Shown here piece by piece: positions 8,932-16,279 of a stretch of DNA of 64,000 nucleotides (the first letter of the stretch is position 1; each line of letters begins with the position of its first letter). The DNA is from Phycobacter sedimenti (lineage in GTDB: Bacteria; Pseudomonadota; Alphaproteobacteria; Rhodobacterales; Rhodobacteraceae): the NCBI RefSeq assembly GCF_038148855.1, contig NZ_JBBVGR010000001.1:62001-126000 (forward strand). The letters run 5' to 3'. The notes beneath the pieces were generated by a model. It saw only the letters and a list, made by a program, of their open reading frames with translations. It did no database searches and was not told the DNA's origin. Made by a program: the position numbers and the translations under genes.

Positions 8932-9678
8932 TCATTCGCCATTTTTCTTCCAGCGGACCATCTGCCGCATGATGCCATGCAGCATCTGCACATCGGCGCG
9001 CGTCAGGCGCATGCGGCTGAACAGGTTGCGAAAAACGACTTTCATGCCTGGCGCCTTTTCCGGCGGGAAGAAATACCCGGCTTCTTCAAGGCGATCTTCG
9101 TAGTGTTTGACCAGCGCCTCGACTTCGACGCCCGTGGCCCAGTCGGATTTGCCGATGTCAAAGACTTCGTGCTGTACTTCGTCGGCCTGACGGCGCCACT
9201 CATAGGCGGTCAGCAAGACACATTGGCCGAGGTTCAGCGAGGGGAACTCAGGGTTTACAGGCACCGTGATGATGGCATTGGCCTTGGCGATATCGTCATT
9301 CTCAAGCCCTGCCCGTTCGGGGCCGAACATCACCGCGACCTTTTCCCCGGCGCGGATTTTCTCAAGAGCCAATTTCATTGCTGCTTCAGGGCTGTAGACC
9401 GGTTTCGTAAGCTCCCTCGGGCGAGCGGTCGTGGCAAAGACAAAGGAGCAATCCTCAAGCGCGCCCGGCACGTCCGGTGCCAGCTGCGCTTCGTCCAGCA
9501 GGCGTCCCGCACCCGAAGCCATGGCGACAGATTTCGGGTTGGGCCAGCCATCGCGCGGCGCCACGATCCGCATCCGGTCCAGACCAAAGTTCCACATGGC
9601 GCGCGCGGCGGCGCCGATGTTCTCTCCCATTTGCGGGCGAACCAGAACAAAGGCGGGCTGTGGCATATCGCTGGGCAT
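8932..9678 (-). CDS. trmJ: tRNA (cytidine/uridine-2'-O-)-methyltransferase, TrmJ/LasT family
   Basis: SPOUT-fold methyltransferase predicted to methylate the 2'-OH of tRNA position 32. The 248-residue protein shows the three trefoil-knot motifs: an N-terminal RPQMGENIGAAARAM stretch, the middle GPERAGL, and FPSLNLGQCVLL toward the C-terminal part of the domain. A roughly 80-residue helical tail follows. The ATG at 9678 is chosen because GGAGA lies 7 nt upstream; the longer open frame contains a proline-rich non-conserved leader. It is divergent from the ThiE-like gene. Confidence 0.93.
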   Translation of the reverse strand: MPSDMPQPAFVLVRPQMGENIGAAARAMWNFGLDRMRIVAPRDGWPNPKSVAMASGAGRLLDEAQLAPDVPGALEDCSFVFATTARPRELTKPVYSPEAAMKLALEKIRAGEKVAVMFGPERAGLENDDIAKANAIITVPVNPEFPSLNLGQCVLLTAYEWRRQADEVQHEVFDIGKSDWATGVEVEALVKHYEDRLEEAGYFFPPEKAPGMKVVFRNLFSRMRLTRADVQMLHGIMRQMVRWKKNGE

Positions 9679-9846
9679 ATCGTTCTCCGTTGGCCTCAAA
9701 GGGCAGTTGCGGTGCATTTGCCCTGCTCTAATCGGCGGCGGCGGGATGGGCAAGACATGCCGCGTCATCGGGGTTTGAGGATCCGATCCTTGCGTCCGTC
9801 GCAAGATCGGTTAAACACCTGCAGACACAGAACAGGAGCGCCCGTC

Positions 9847-10479
9847 ATGACCACCGCCGCGGACACTGTAGAGAAGCCTCAGATCTATCTGATTTCACCA
9901 CCCAGTTTCGAGCTGGGCCGGTTCCCGGATCAATTGGCGAAGGCGCTCGACAGTGTTGAGGTCGCCTGCGTGCGCCTTGACATGGCCAGCCGCGATGAAG
10001 ACACGCTGAGCCGGGCCGGTGACGCGCTGCGCGAGGTCTGTCATGCCCGGGATGTTGCCATTGTGATCACGGATCACCAGATCCTGGCGGAGCGCCTTGG
10101 CCTTGATGGGGTGCACCTGAGCGATGCGTCAAAATCCGTGCGCAGCGCCCGCAAGGCGCTGGGTGCAGATGCCATCGTCGGCAGTTTCTGCGGTGCATCG
10201 CGCCATGACGGCATGTCTGCGGGCGAAGCGGGCGCCGACTATGTCAGCTTTGGCCCGGTAGGTGCGTCCGGCCTTGGCGACGGCGCGCAGGCCGAACTGG
10301 AACTGTTCCAGTGGTGGTCGGAAATGATCGAGGTGCCAGTGGTCGCCGAAGGCGGCCTCACCCAAGAGCTGATCGGGACCTATGCGCCGGTGACCGATTT
10401 CTTTGGCATCGGGGATGAAATCTGGCGGACCGAAGACCCGACCGGAACCCTTCAGTCGTTCATCAAGGCGATGGGCTGA
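9847..10479 (+). CDS. Thiamine-phosphate-synthase-like protein (degenerate ThiE)
   Basis: A 210-residue (beta/alpha)8 protein of the ThiE/TenI superfamily, which in true ThiE joins HMP pyrophosphate to thiazole phosphate. Recognisable blocks are VAIVITDHQILAERLGLDG, GVHLSDAS, VGSFCGASR and YVSFGPV, followed by VVAEGGLT. Several ThiE hallmarks are altered: GQEDL after GVHL is replaced by SDASK, and the pyrophosphate-binding T-x-T-K segment after the YVSFGP block is replaced by GASGLGDG. It stands alone, without other thi genes. It may be a divergent synthase or a TenI-like non-catalytic paralogue. Confidence 0.75.
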   Translation: MTTAADTVEKPQIYLISPPSFELGRFPDQLAKALDSVEVACVRLDMASRDEDTLSRAGDALREVCHARDVAIVITDHQILAERLGLDGVHLSDASKSVRSARKALGADAIVGSFCGASRHDGMSAGEAGADYVSFGPVGASGLGDGAQAELELFQWWSEMIEVPVVAEGGLTQELIGTYAPVTDFFGIGDEIWRTEDPTGTLQSFIKAMG

Positions 10480-10498
10480 TCCGCCCTGTTGTCGCAGG

Positions 10499-11641
10499 TT
10501 ACAGCCAGACACGTTCCACAAACCAGTAGCCGCCGATCAGGGCGATCGTAACGGATGCGGGGATGGCCACGCGCCCGCGGTATTTCGGGTGCGTTCCGAA
10601 CCAGTAGCCCACCGTCAGAAACGCCAGCGCAATCACTGTCAGCTGCCCAAGCTCCACCCCGACATTGAAGCCGATCAGGGCGGGGATGAATTGCGATTTT
10701 GGTAGGCCAAACTCGGCCAGCACGCTGGCAAAGCCCAATCCGTGCAAAAGCCCGAAGCCGAAGATGATCAACGTGCGCCAGCTGTGCAGACGCCGGGAAA
10801 AGATGTTCTCTACGGCCACGAACACGATCGATGCGGCAATCAGCGGCTCGACAATATCAGGGTTGACCTTGACCAGCCCCAGCGCACCGCAGGCCAGTGT
10901 TATCGTATGGGCGACCGTGAAGGCGCTGACCTGCCAGATCAGGGGCCGCAGGCGCGTACTGAGGAAAAACAGCCCGAGGACAAACAGGATATGATCCAGT
11001 CCTTTGGGCAGGATGTGATCGAAACCCACTGGAATATAGGCAAAAAAGGCCTCTTTCGGGCTAAGCGCCGAGCCTCCGGAGAATGCGATCGGACCGGTGG
11101 TGTCGCCGCCTTGCAGATACCCCGTATAAGGCTCTTCGACGCCGTTCTGGCGCAAGACCACCGCCCCGGACCCGGTGGGCCACGTCAGGGTCAACGCCGT
11201 TGCTCCGGGCGGCAATGACGCACTCACGTCAAGATAGCTTTCTCGCGGCACGTCGAGGTCTCCCACGGGGGCAACCCGAACCTCCACAAGGTTCAGCGGG
11301 ACCGGCACGCCGGCCTCCAGCCCGATCGTGGCGATCCAGTCTTCGGCAAAGAGTTGCAGCATGGGGCGCAACTCATCCGGCGCAAGCGCCCGGAGAAGAT
11401 CATAATCCCCGGCCTGCCCGGCCTCTTCGGTGTTCTGGTGCGTGTCCAGATCGATGCCCGCCACAAAAGCCTCGGCATTCAGGCGCAATTGCATCTGCAA
11501 AGTCCCGTCCTCGATCGCGAAATCCGCAATTGTGGGCGTCACCTCATGGGCATGACCCCGCGCGGCAAACCCGAAGGCCAAACTTGACAGCACCCCGATA
11601 AGTGCCAAGTTGATGCGGAGGAAAACAAAAAGTCCGGTCAT
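10499..11641 (-). CDS. HupE/UreJ-family membrane protein with periplasmic N-domain
   Basis: A 380-residue protein with a signal peptide (residues 1-31, ending RGHAHE), a roughly 170-residue periplasmic domain and about six membrane helices. The membrane part contains GFDHILPKGLDHILFVLG, AHTITLAC and LLHGLGFA, typical of the HupE/UreJ_2 group whose studied members are nickel or cobalt permeases. The histidine-rich HEVTP after cleavage could bind metal. The ATG at 11641 gives the clean signal peptide; its start codon overlaps that of the divergent DUF4198 gene. Substrate is inferred from family and neighbour only. Confidence 0.8.
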   Translation of the reverse strand: MTGLFVFLRINLALIGVLSSLAFGFAARGHAHEVTPTIADFAIEDGTLQMQLRLNAEAFVAGIDLDTHQNTEEAGQAGDYDLLRALAPDELRPMLQLFAEDWIATIGLEAGVPVPLNLVEVRVAPVGDLDVPRESYLDVSASLPPGATALTLTWPTGSGAVVLRQNGVEEPYTGYLQGGDTTGPIAFSGGSALSPKEAFFAYIPVGFDHILPKGLDHILFVLGLFFLSTRLRPLIWQVSAFTVAHTITLACGALGLVKVNPDIVEPLIAASIVFVAVENIFSRRLHSWRTLIIFGFGLLHGLGFASVLAEFGLPKSQFIPALIGFNVGVELGQLTVIALAFLTVGYWFGTHPKYRGRVAIPASVTIALIGGYWFVERVWL

Positions 11642-12440
11642 GAAAAATCGCCTGTTGTCATTCGTTCTTATTGCTAACGGTCTGGCGGGATCAATTCCAG
11701 CCTTTGCCCATGAATTCTGGATCGAACCCAAGAGTTATCAAGTCTCGGCCGGAGAGCCGGTGACAGCCGATCTTGTCAATGGCCAGTCCTTCAAGGGCGC
11801 ACGGCTGCCCTATTTCGAAAAACGGACGAAACGGTTCGAGGTCATCTCAGGTGCGCAGCGACTGGAGTATCAAGGCCGGATGGGGGATCTTCCCGCGCTT
11901 TCCTTGCGAGCTGCCGAGCCCGGTCTCCTGACGGTCGTGCACGAAACCGAACCTGAAACGCTGAACTACAAGGACTGGGAGAAATTCGACGCCTTCGCCC
12001 AGCACAAGGGTTTTGCAGATATTCGGGAGCGGCACGGCGAAAGGGGGCTGCCCTTTGAGGATTTCACTGAGCGTTACAGCCGTCATGCCAAGGCCCTGAT
12101 CGCGGTTGGCAGCGGTGCCGGCACCGACAGCCTGCGTGGATTGGAAACGGAATTCGTGGCCGAGGCGAACCCCTACACCCTAGAGGCAGACACCCTGCCC
12201 GTTCGGATTTACTATCAGGGCGAGCCGCGCGCTGGTGCCCAGATCGAAGTGTTCGAGCGGACACCGACAGGCGAGGTCACGGTTTTCCTCCTGCGCAGCG
12301 ACACCGGCGGGCGCGCAGAAATCCCTGTCAAACCGGGGCACAGTTACCTCCTGGACGCCGTCGTGCTGCGCCCTGCGGATGCAGACAGCGGCGCCGTTTG
12401 GGAAACCCTCTGGGCCGCTTTGACCTTTGCCGTCCCCTGA
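11640..12440 (+). CDS. DUF4198 periplasmic protein, possible Ni/Co uptake partner
   Basis: A 266-residue exported protein. Residues 1-24 form a signal peptide (MKNRLLSFVLIANG...AFA), and the mature N-terminus reads HEFWIEP, the hallmark of DUF4198, a family found beside nickel/cobalt transporters. The C-terminal half is a beta-rich carboxypeptidase-regulatory-like domain (PVRIYYQGEPRAGAQIEVFER). The ATG at 11640 is chosen for the signal peptide. A GGAGGA lies further upstream than usual (11617-11622), so ATG 11613 remains possible. It is divergent from the HupE-like gene, which suggests a shared metal-acquisition role. Confidence 0.75.
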   Translation: MKNRLLSFVLIANGLAGSIPAFAHEFWIEPKSYQVSAGEPVTADLVNGQSFKGARLPYFEKRTKRFEVISGAQRLEYQGRMGDLPALSLRAAEPGLLTVVHETEPETLNYKDWEKFDAFAQHKGFADIRERHGERGLPFEDFTERYSRHAKALIAVGSGAGTDSLRGLETEFVAEANPYTLEADTLPVRIYYQGEPRAGAQIEVFERTPTGEVTVFLLRSDTGGRAEIPVKPGHSYLLDAVVLRPADADSGAVWETLWAALTFAVP

Positions 12441-12488
12441 GGCGGGATCCCGCTTGCGGGCGGCATCGAAAGGCGGCATGAGGGGGAC

Positions 12489-13412
12489 ATGATGACGCAT
12501 CAAAGACCTCTTCAGCCGAATGCCACGCCGACCCGGATCCTGTGTATCGGCTCGGTCCTCTGGGACATTATCGGCCGATGCACGGCGGAAATGCGGCGCG
12601 GTTCGGATATGCCGGGTCGCATCAGCCGACTGCCGGGGGGCGTTGCGATGAACATCGCGATGACCCTGGCCCGGTTCGGCATGTCGCCGGTGCTGCTGAG
12701 TGCCATCGGCCGTGACGCCGAAGGGGAAGAGCTGATCGCGGCCTGTGGCCACCTTGGCCTTGATGTCAGCCACATCTACCGCTCCGAAGATTTGCCGACG
12801 GACAGGTACATGGCCGTGGAGGGGGCAAATGGTCTGATCGCGGCCATCGCGGATGCGCATTCCCTTGAAGCCGCCGGAGCAAAGATCATTCGCCCGCTGC
12901 TGGACGGGTCGTTGGGCTCGGACGCAAAGCCCTACTCGGGGCCAATCGCCCTTGATGGTAACCTGACCCTCTCGCTGCTGGATGAAATCGCCGCCAGCCC
13001 CGCCTTTGCAAGCGCTGATCTGAGAGTGGCGCCGGCTTCTCCCGGAAAGGCCGAGCGGCTGCGTCCGTTCCTGTTGCGCGGGCGCGGAACGCTTTACGTC
13101 AACCTCGAGGAAGCCGGGCTACTGTGTCAGGACCGGTTCACAGACAGCGAGGTCGCCGCCAGGGCTCTGCTGGCGCGGGGCGCTGCGCGGGTTCTGGTAA
13201 CGGACGGCAGCCGCTCGGCCACCAAAGCGGACGGGCGGGACATCCACACGCAAGAGCCTCCGCAGGTCACGGTGGCCCGCATCACCGGTGCTGGCGATAC
13301 CTTCATGGCCGCCCATATTGCAGCCGAAAGCCGCGGTGAGCCTGCGGATCAGGCCCTCACCTCTGCTCTGGCTGCAGCCGCAAGTTACGTTTCAGGAGAA
13401 CCCCCGCTGTGA
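12489..13412 (+). CDS. psuK: PfkB-family carbohydrate kinase, probable pseudouridine kinase
   Basis: A 307-residue ribokinase-fold kinase predicted to phosphorylate pseudouridine to pseudouridine 5'-phosphate. Ribokinase features are GSVLWDIIG near the N-terminus, the glycine-rich LPGGVAMNIA, and the C-terminal anion hole RITGAGDTFMAAH containing the catalytic aspartate. Its stop overlaps the GTG start of psuG by 4 bp (GTGA), so the pair is translationally coupled and the substrate assignment follows from psuG. Two adjacent ATGs (12489 and 12492) are possible starts behind GAGGGGG. Confidence 0.88.
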   Translation: MMTHQRPLQPNATPTRILCIGSVLWDIIGRCTAEMRRGSDMPGRISRLPGGVAMNIAMTLARFGMSPVLLSAIGRDAEGEELIAACGHLGLDVSHIYRSEDLPTDRYMAVEGANGLIAAIADAHSLEAAGAKIIRPLLDGSLGSDAKPYSGPIALDGNLTLSLLDEIAASPAFASADLRVAPASPGKAERLRPFLLRGRGTLYVNLEEAGLLCQDRFTDSEVAARALLARGAARVLVTDGSRSATKADGRDIHTQEPPQVTVARITGAGDTFMAAHIAAESRGEPADQALTSALAAAASYVSGEPPL

Positions 13413-14326
13413 TCCCCATCCAATACTCTGCCGAAGTGACCAAAGCCCGCACCGAGGGCCTGCCCATCGTGGCTCTCGAAAGCACGATCATAACCCACGG
13501 CATGCCCTACCCACAGAACGTCGAAACCGCCGCCCTGGTGGAACAGGACGTTCGCGATACCGGGGCGACACCGGCAACCATGGCCGTGATCGAAGGGGTC
13601 CTTCACGTCGGGCTGGAGCCGGAGACGCTGGAGGCGCTTGGGCAGGCCAAATCCGTCGCCAAAGTGTCTCGGGCGGATATCGCCGCCTGTATTGCAACCG
13701 GGGGAACCGGGGCAACGACCGTGGCCGCCACCATGATCGCGGCGCGCATTGCCGGGATCGAGGTGTTTGCCACTGGCGGCATCGGGGGCGTGCACAAGGG
13801 GGCCGAGACCAGCTTTGACATCTCTGCCGACCTGCTGGAGCTTGCCCAGACCCCGGTGAGTGTTGTCGCGGCCGGCGCAAAGGCAATTCTGGATGTGCCA
13901 AAAACCCTGGAAGTTCTGGAAACACAAGGGGTTCCGGTCATCTCTTACGGTCAGGACTCCTTTCCGGCCTTTTGGTCCGCACGCTCGGAGCTGACCTCCC
14001 CTTTGCGGATGGACAGCGCCGCAGAGATCGCCCGCGCCCATGCCATGCGCCGCGCCATGGACCTCCCCGGCGGGCAGCTGATCGCAAATCCGATTCCGGC
14101 TGAGGCCGAAATCCCCGCAGAGGCCCTTGCGCCCGTGATTGCCCAGGCTCAGGCCGAAGCCGACCAACAGGGGATCGCCGGAAAACAGGTGACGCCCTTC
14201 CTGCTGCAACGCATTTTCGAGCTGACCGAGGGGCGTTCTCTGGTGGCAAATATCGCCCTGGTGCGCAACAACGCGCGTCTGGCCGCGGAAATCGCCCGAG
14301 AATTGAACGCAATCGCGCGCGGATAA
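13409..14326 (+). CDS. psuG: Pseudouridine-5'-phosphate glycosidase
   Basis: A 305-residue enzyme that reversibly splits the C-glycosidic bond of pseudouridine 5'-phosphate to uracil and ribose 5-phosphate, completing pseudouridine catabolism with psuK. Conserved blocks are VALESTIITHGMPYPQN (Glu24), TGGTGATTVAAT, GGIGGVHKGAETSFDISADL and VVAAGAKAILD, with Lys158 matching the lysine that forms the covalent intermediate. Length is normal. It starts at GTG within the psuK stop. Confident. Confidence 0.95.
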   Translation: MIPIQYSAEVTKARTEGLPIVALESTIITHGMPYPQNVETAALVEQDVRDTGATPATMAVIEGVLHVGLEPETLEALGQAKSVAKVSRADIAACIATGGTGATTVAATMIAARIAGIEVFATGGIGGVHKGAETSFDISADLLELAQTPVSVVAAGAKAILDVPKTLEVLETQGVPVISYGQDSFPAFWSARSELTSPLRMDSAAEIARAHAMRRAMDLPGGQLIANPIPAEAEIPAEALAPVIAQAQAEADQQGIAGKQVTPFLLQRIFELTEGRSLVANIALVRNNARLAAEIARELNAIARG

Positions 14327-14415
14327 GGGATTTCCCCGCCCGCCCCATTGCCCTCTTTCAAAACAGTGCATAGGTTCGCGGAAACGCCACTCCCACTGCG
14401 GTACGACCACACGCG

Positions 14416-15093
14416 ATGACCACGCCATTCGATCAAGAACCCTATCGCAAACCGGGCCTTCTGGCGCGGCTCCGCTCTTCCTTTTTCACAGGTATAGTGG
14501 TCATTGCCCCTGTTGGACTGACCCTGTGGCTCCTGTGGACCGTTATGGGCTGGATCGATGGGGTCGTTCTGCCGCTGGTGCCTCATAACCTGCGACCGGA
14601 GCAGTATATCGGCATCAACCTGCGTGGCGTCGGTCTGATCATCTTTCTTCTGTTCACTATCATGGTGGGATGGGTCGCCAAGGGCATCATCGGCCGTTCG
14701 CTGATCACCTTTGCCGAAAACCTGGTGGACCGCATGCCGGTGGTCCGGTCGATCTATTCCGGGATCAAGCAGATCTCCGAAACGGTGTTTGCCCAGGCCG
14801 AAAGCAGCTTTGACAAGGCCTGCCTGATCGAATACCCGCGCCGCGGGATCTGGGCGATCGGCTTTGTATCGACCAAGGCAAAGGGTGAAATCGCGACCCG
14901 GGCGCAAACCTCAGGCGGGTTGATGAGCGTCTTTATTCCGACCACACCGAACCCGACCTCGGGTTTCTTGCTGTTTGTGCCGGAAGAGGATGTCACCATG
15001 CTCGACATGAGCGTTGAAGATGCCGCAAAGCTGGTGATCTCGGCCGGCCTTGTCTATCCCAACGCCAAGGACCCAAGCAAACCTGCTGCATGA
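14416..15093 (+). CDS. DUF502 membrane protein
   Basis: A 225-residue protein with two strong membrane segments (about residues 24-47 and 73-95), then a soluble C-terminal domain. PVVRSIYSGIKQISETVF and GFVSTKAKGE are typical of the DUF502 family, found across bacteria and chloroplasts. The C-terminal domain ends VPEEDVTMLDMSVEDAAKLVISAG, also conserved in the family. Biochemical role unknown. It lies 89 bp after psuG and is followed by a bidirectional terminator. Confidence 0.9.
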   Translation: MTTPFDQEPYRKPGLLARLRSSFFTGIVVIAPVGLTLWLLWTVMGWIDGVVLPLVPHNLRPEQYIGINLRGVGLIIFLLFTIMVGWVAKGIIGRSLITFAENLVDRMPVVRSIYSGIKQISETVFAQAESSFDKACLIEYPRRGIWAIGFVSTKAKGEIATRAQTSGGLMSVFIPTTPNPTSGFLLFVPEEDVTMLDMSVEDAAKLVISAGLVYPNAKDPSKPAA

Positions 15094-15127
15094 CGATCAG
15101 GCGTTTGTGACGGGGCATTGCATGAAA

Positions 15128-15161
15128 AAGGCGGATCGATCTCTGATCCGCCTTGTTTCGT
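15128..15161. terminator. Bidirectional terminator
   Basis: Perfect 10-bp stem AAGGCGGATC (15128-15137) / GATCCGCCTT (15145-15154) with a 7-nt loop. T-rich sequence follows on the plus strand and an A run precedes it, so it can serve both the DUF502 gene and the convergent bdhA. Confidence 0.8.
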
Positions 15162-15170
15162 TGAGCCGGT

Positions 15171-15944
15171 TTACAGCGCGGTCCAGCCCCCGTCGACGCT
15201 GATCGTGGTGCCCGTGATCTGAGCCGCGGCATCGGAGCACAGGAAGACCGCCGTCCCGCCAAGCTGCTCGACCGTGGCGAACTCCCTTGAGGGCTGGCGC
15301 TCCAGCATGACCTTTTTGATCACCTCTTCGCGGCCCATGTTGTATTTCTCCATGGTGTCCGGGATCTGCGCCTCGACCAGAGGCGTCAGAACATAGCCCG
15401 GACAGATCGCGTTAGCGGTGATCGGCTCTTCGGCGGTTTCCAGGGCGACGGTCTTGGTCATGCCGACAATCCCGTGTTTTGCCGCGACATAGGCCGATTT
15501 GTAAGGAGAGGCGGTAAGTCCATGAGCGGACGCAATATTCACCACCCGTCCCCATCCTGCCGCACGCATCATCGGCAAGGCGGCCGCAGTTGTGTGAAAC
15601 GCCGAACTCAGGTTGATCGCAATGATGGCATCCCATTTGTCCAGCGGAAACGCGTCAATCGGTGCCACATGCTGGATCCCGGCATTGTTCACAAGAATAT
15701 CGCAGGCCCCGGCTTGTTCGATGAGCGCACGGCATTCTTCACCCTTTGACATGTCCGCCTTGATGTAGCGTGCGGAAACGGAAAACTCCTTGGCGATATC
15801 GGCGGCTAGCGCGTGATCCTCATCCCGATCGGTGAACGAGTTGAGCACCACATTTGCCCCCGCCCGCGCCAGTTCGCGTGCAACCCCGAGGCCGATCCCG
15901 GAATTGGAGCCGGTCACAACCGCCGTTTTGCCCTTCAATGTCAT
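15171..15944 (-). CDS. bdhA: D-3-hydroxybutyrate dehydrogenase
   Basis: A 257-residue short-chain dehydrogenase interconverting 3-hydroxybutyrate and acetoacetate with NAD+, used when polyhydroxybutyrate is mobilised. The cofactor motif TGSNSGIG is at 11-18, NNAG at 86-89, Ser139, and the YxxxK pair Tyr152/Lys156. The substrate-specific GIQHVAPIDAFP block and the ending SVDGGWTAL match bdhA orthologues. Two palindromes lie upstream (15986-15995 and 16037-16057) and may be operator sites. Confidence 0.93.
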   Translation of the reverse strand: MTLKGKTAVVTGSNSGIGLGVARELARAGANVVLNSFTDRDEDHALAADIAKEFSVSARYIKADMSKGEECRALIEQAGACDILVNNAGIQHVAPIDAFPLDKWDAIIAINLSSAFHTTAAALPMMRAAGWGRVVNIASAHGLTASPYKSAYVAAKHGIVGMTKTVALETAEEPITANAICPGYVLTPLVEAQIPDTMEKYNMGREEVIKKVMLERQPSREFATVEQLGGTAVFLCSDAAAQITGTTISVDGGWTAL

Positions 15945-15985
15945 GGTTCAGCTTTCCTTCGCTCTGAATTGGTTGCGGGCACTTT

Positions 15986-15995
15986 GCCACGTGGC
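15986..15995. promoter_or_regulatory. GCCACGTGGC palindrome upstream of bdhA
   Basis: Perfect 10-bp palindrome about 42-51 bp upstream of the bdhA ATG. It could be a regulator site or a leader hairpin. No specific regulator is assigned. Confidence 0.25.
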
Positions 15996-16036
15996 GCCCG
16001 TGAAGAAAACGCGTAGGACTACTGACCCAGAGGAAT

Positions 16037-16057
16037 TTGATGCGTCGATTACATCAA
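16037..16057. promoter_or_regulatory. TTGATG-N9-CATCAA inverted repeat, possible bdhA operator
   Basis: Perfect 6-bp inverted repeat with a 9-bp spacer, centred about 100 bp upstream of bdhA. The half-sites resemble an FNR box (TTGAT...ATCAA), but the internal spacing is 11 rather than 4, so FnrL binding is not claimed. It could be a dimeric repressor or activator site. Confidence 0.35.
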
Positions 16058-16089
16058 GGATTTGCCTGAAACAGCGGAGGGCGCGAAAG

Positions 16090-16117
16090 AAAAAAACGCC
16101 CGCACGAAGCGGGCGTT
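16090..16117 (-). terminator. Rho-independent terminator of the candidate sRNA
   Basis: Perfect 9-bp stem 16109-16117 / 16095-16103 with a 5-nt loop. The minus strand continues into seven T. There is no plus-strand T run, so the terminator works only for minus-strand transcription, yet no minus-strand protein gene precedes it. Confidence 0.85.
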
Positions 16118-16164
16118 AAGTTATTGAGGCAGGTTTCATACAGGCAAGAAACCTATCGAGCAGT
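16090..16164 (-). ncRNA. Candidate small RNA with own promoter and terminator
   Basis: Reading the minus strand in the 335-bp gap between bdhA and the solute-binding gene, a promoter-like pair (TTGGAG, 17-bp spacer, TATAAC) is followed by a predicted RNA of about 75 nt starting near 16164. It folds into a 7-bp hairpin (16148-16154 with 16131-16137, 10-nt loop), a short unpaired A/U-rich linker, then a GC-rich terminator hairpin ending in seven U. No open frame of note lies inside. The arrangement is typical of Hfq-dependent trans-acting sRNAs, and hfq is present in this window. I do not recognise it as a named family. Confidence 0.6.
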
Positions 16165-16170
16165 GACTCC

Positions 16171-16199
16171 GTTATACGCAATTTATTGCTTCCCTCCAA
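16171..16199 (-). promoter_or_regulatory. Promoter of the candidate sRNA
   Basis: On the minus strand, -35 TTGGAG (16199-16194), a 17-bp spacer and -10 TATAAC (16176-16171). The predicted start is near 16164. Confidence 0.5.
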
Positions 16200-16279
16200 G
16201 CCAAAAATTTGAAAAGAACAAGATTAGCCTCTACCGTTAAGGTTCAGCAAAATAAGGATAGAATGGGATTGTTGCCAAA

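Noticed and set aside
16037..16057. FNR/FnrL box
   Set aside because: The half-sites are right but separated by 11 instead of 4 bases.
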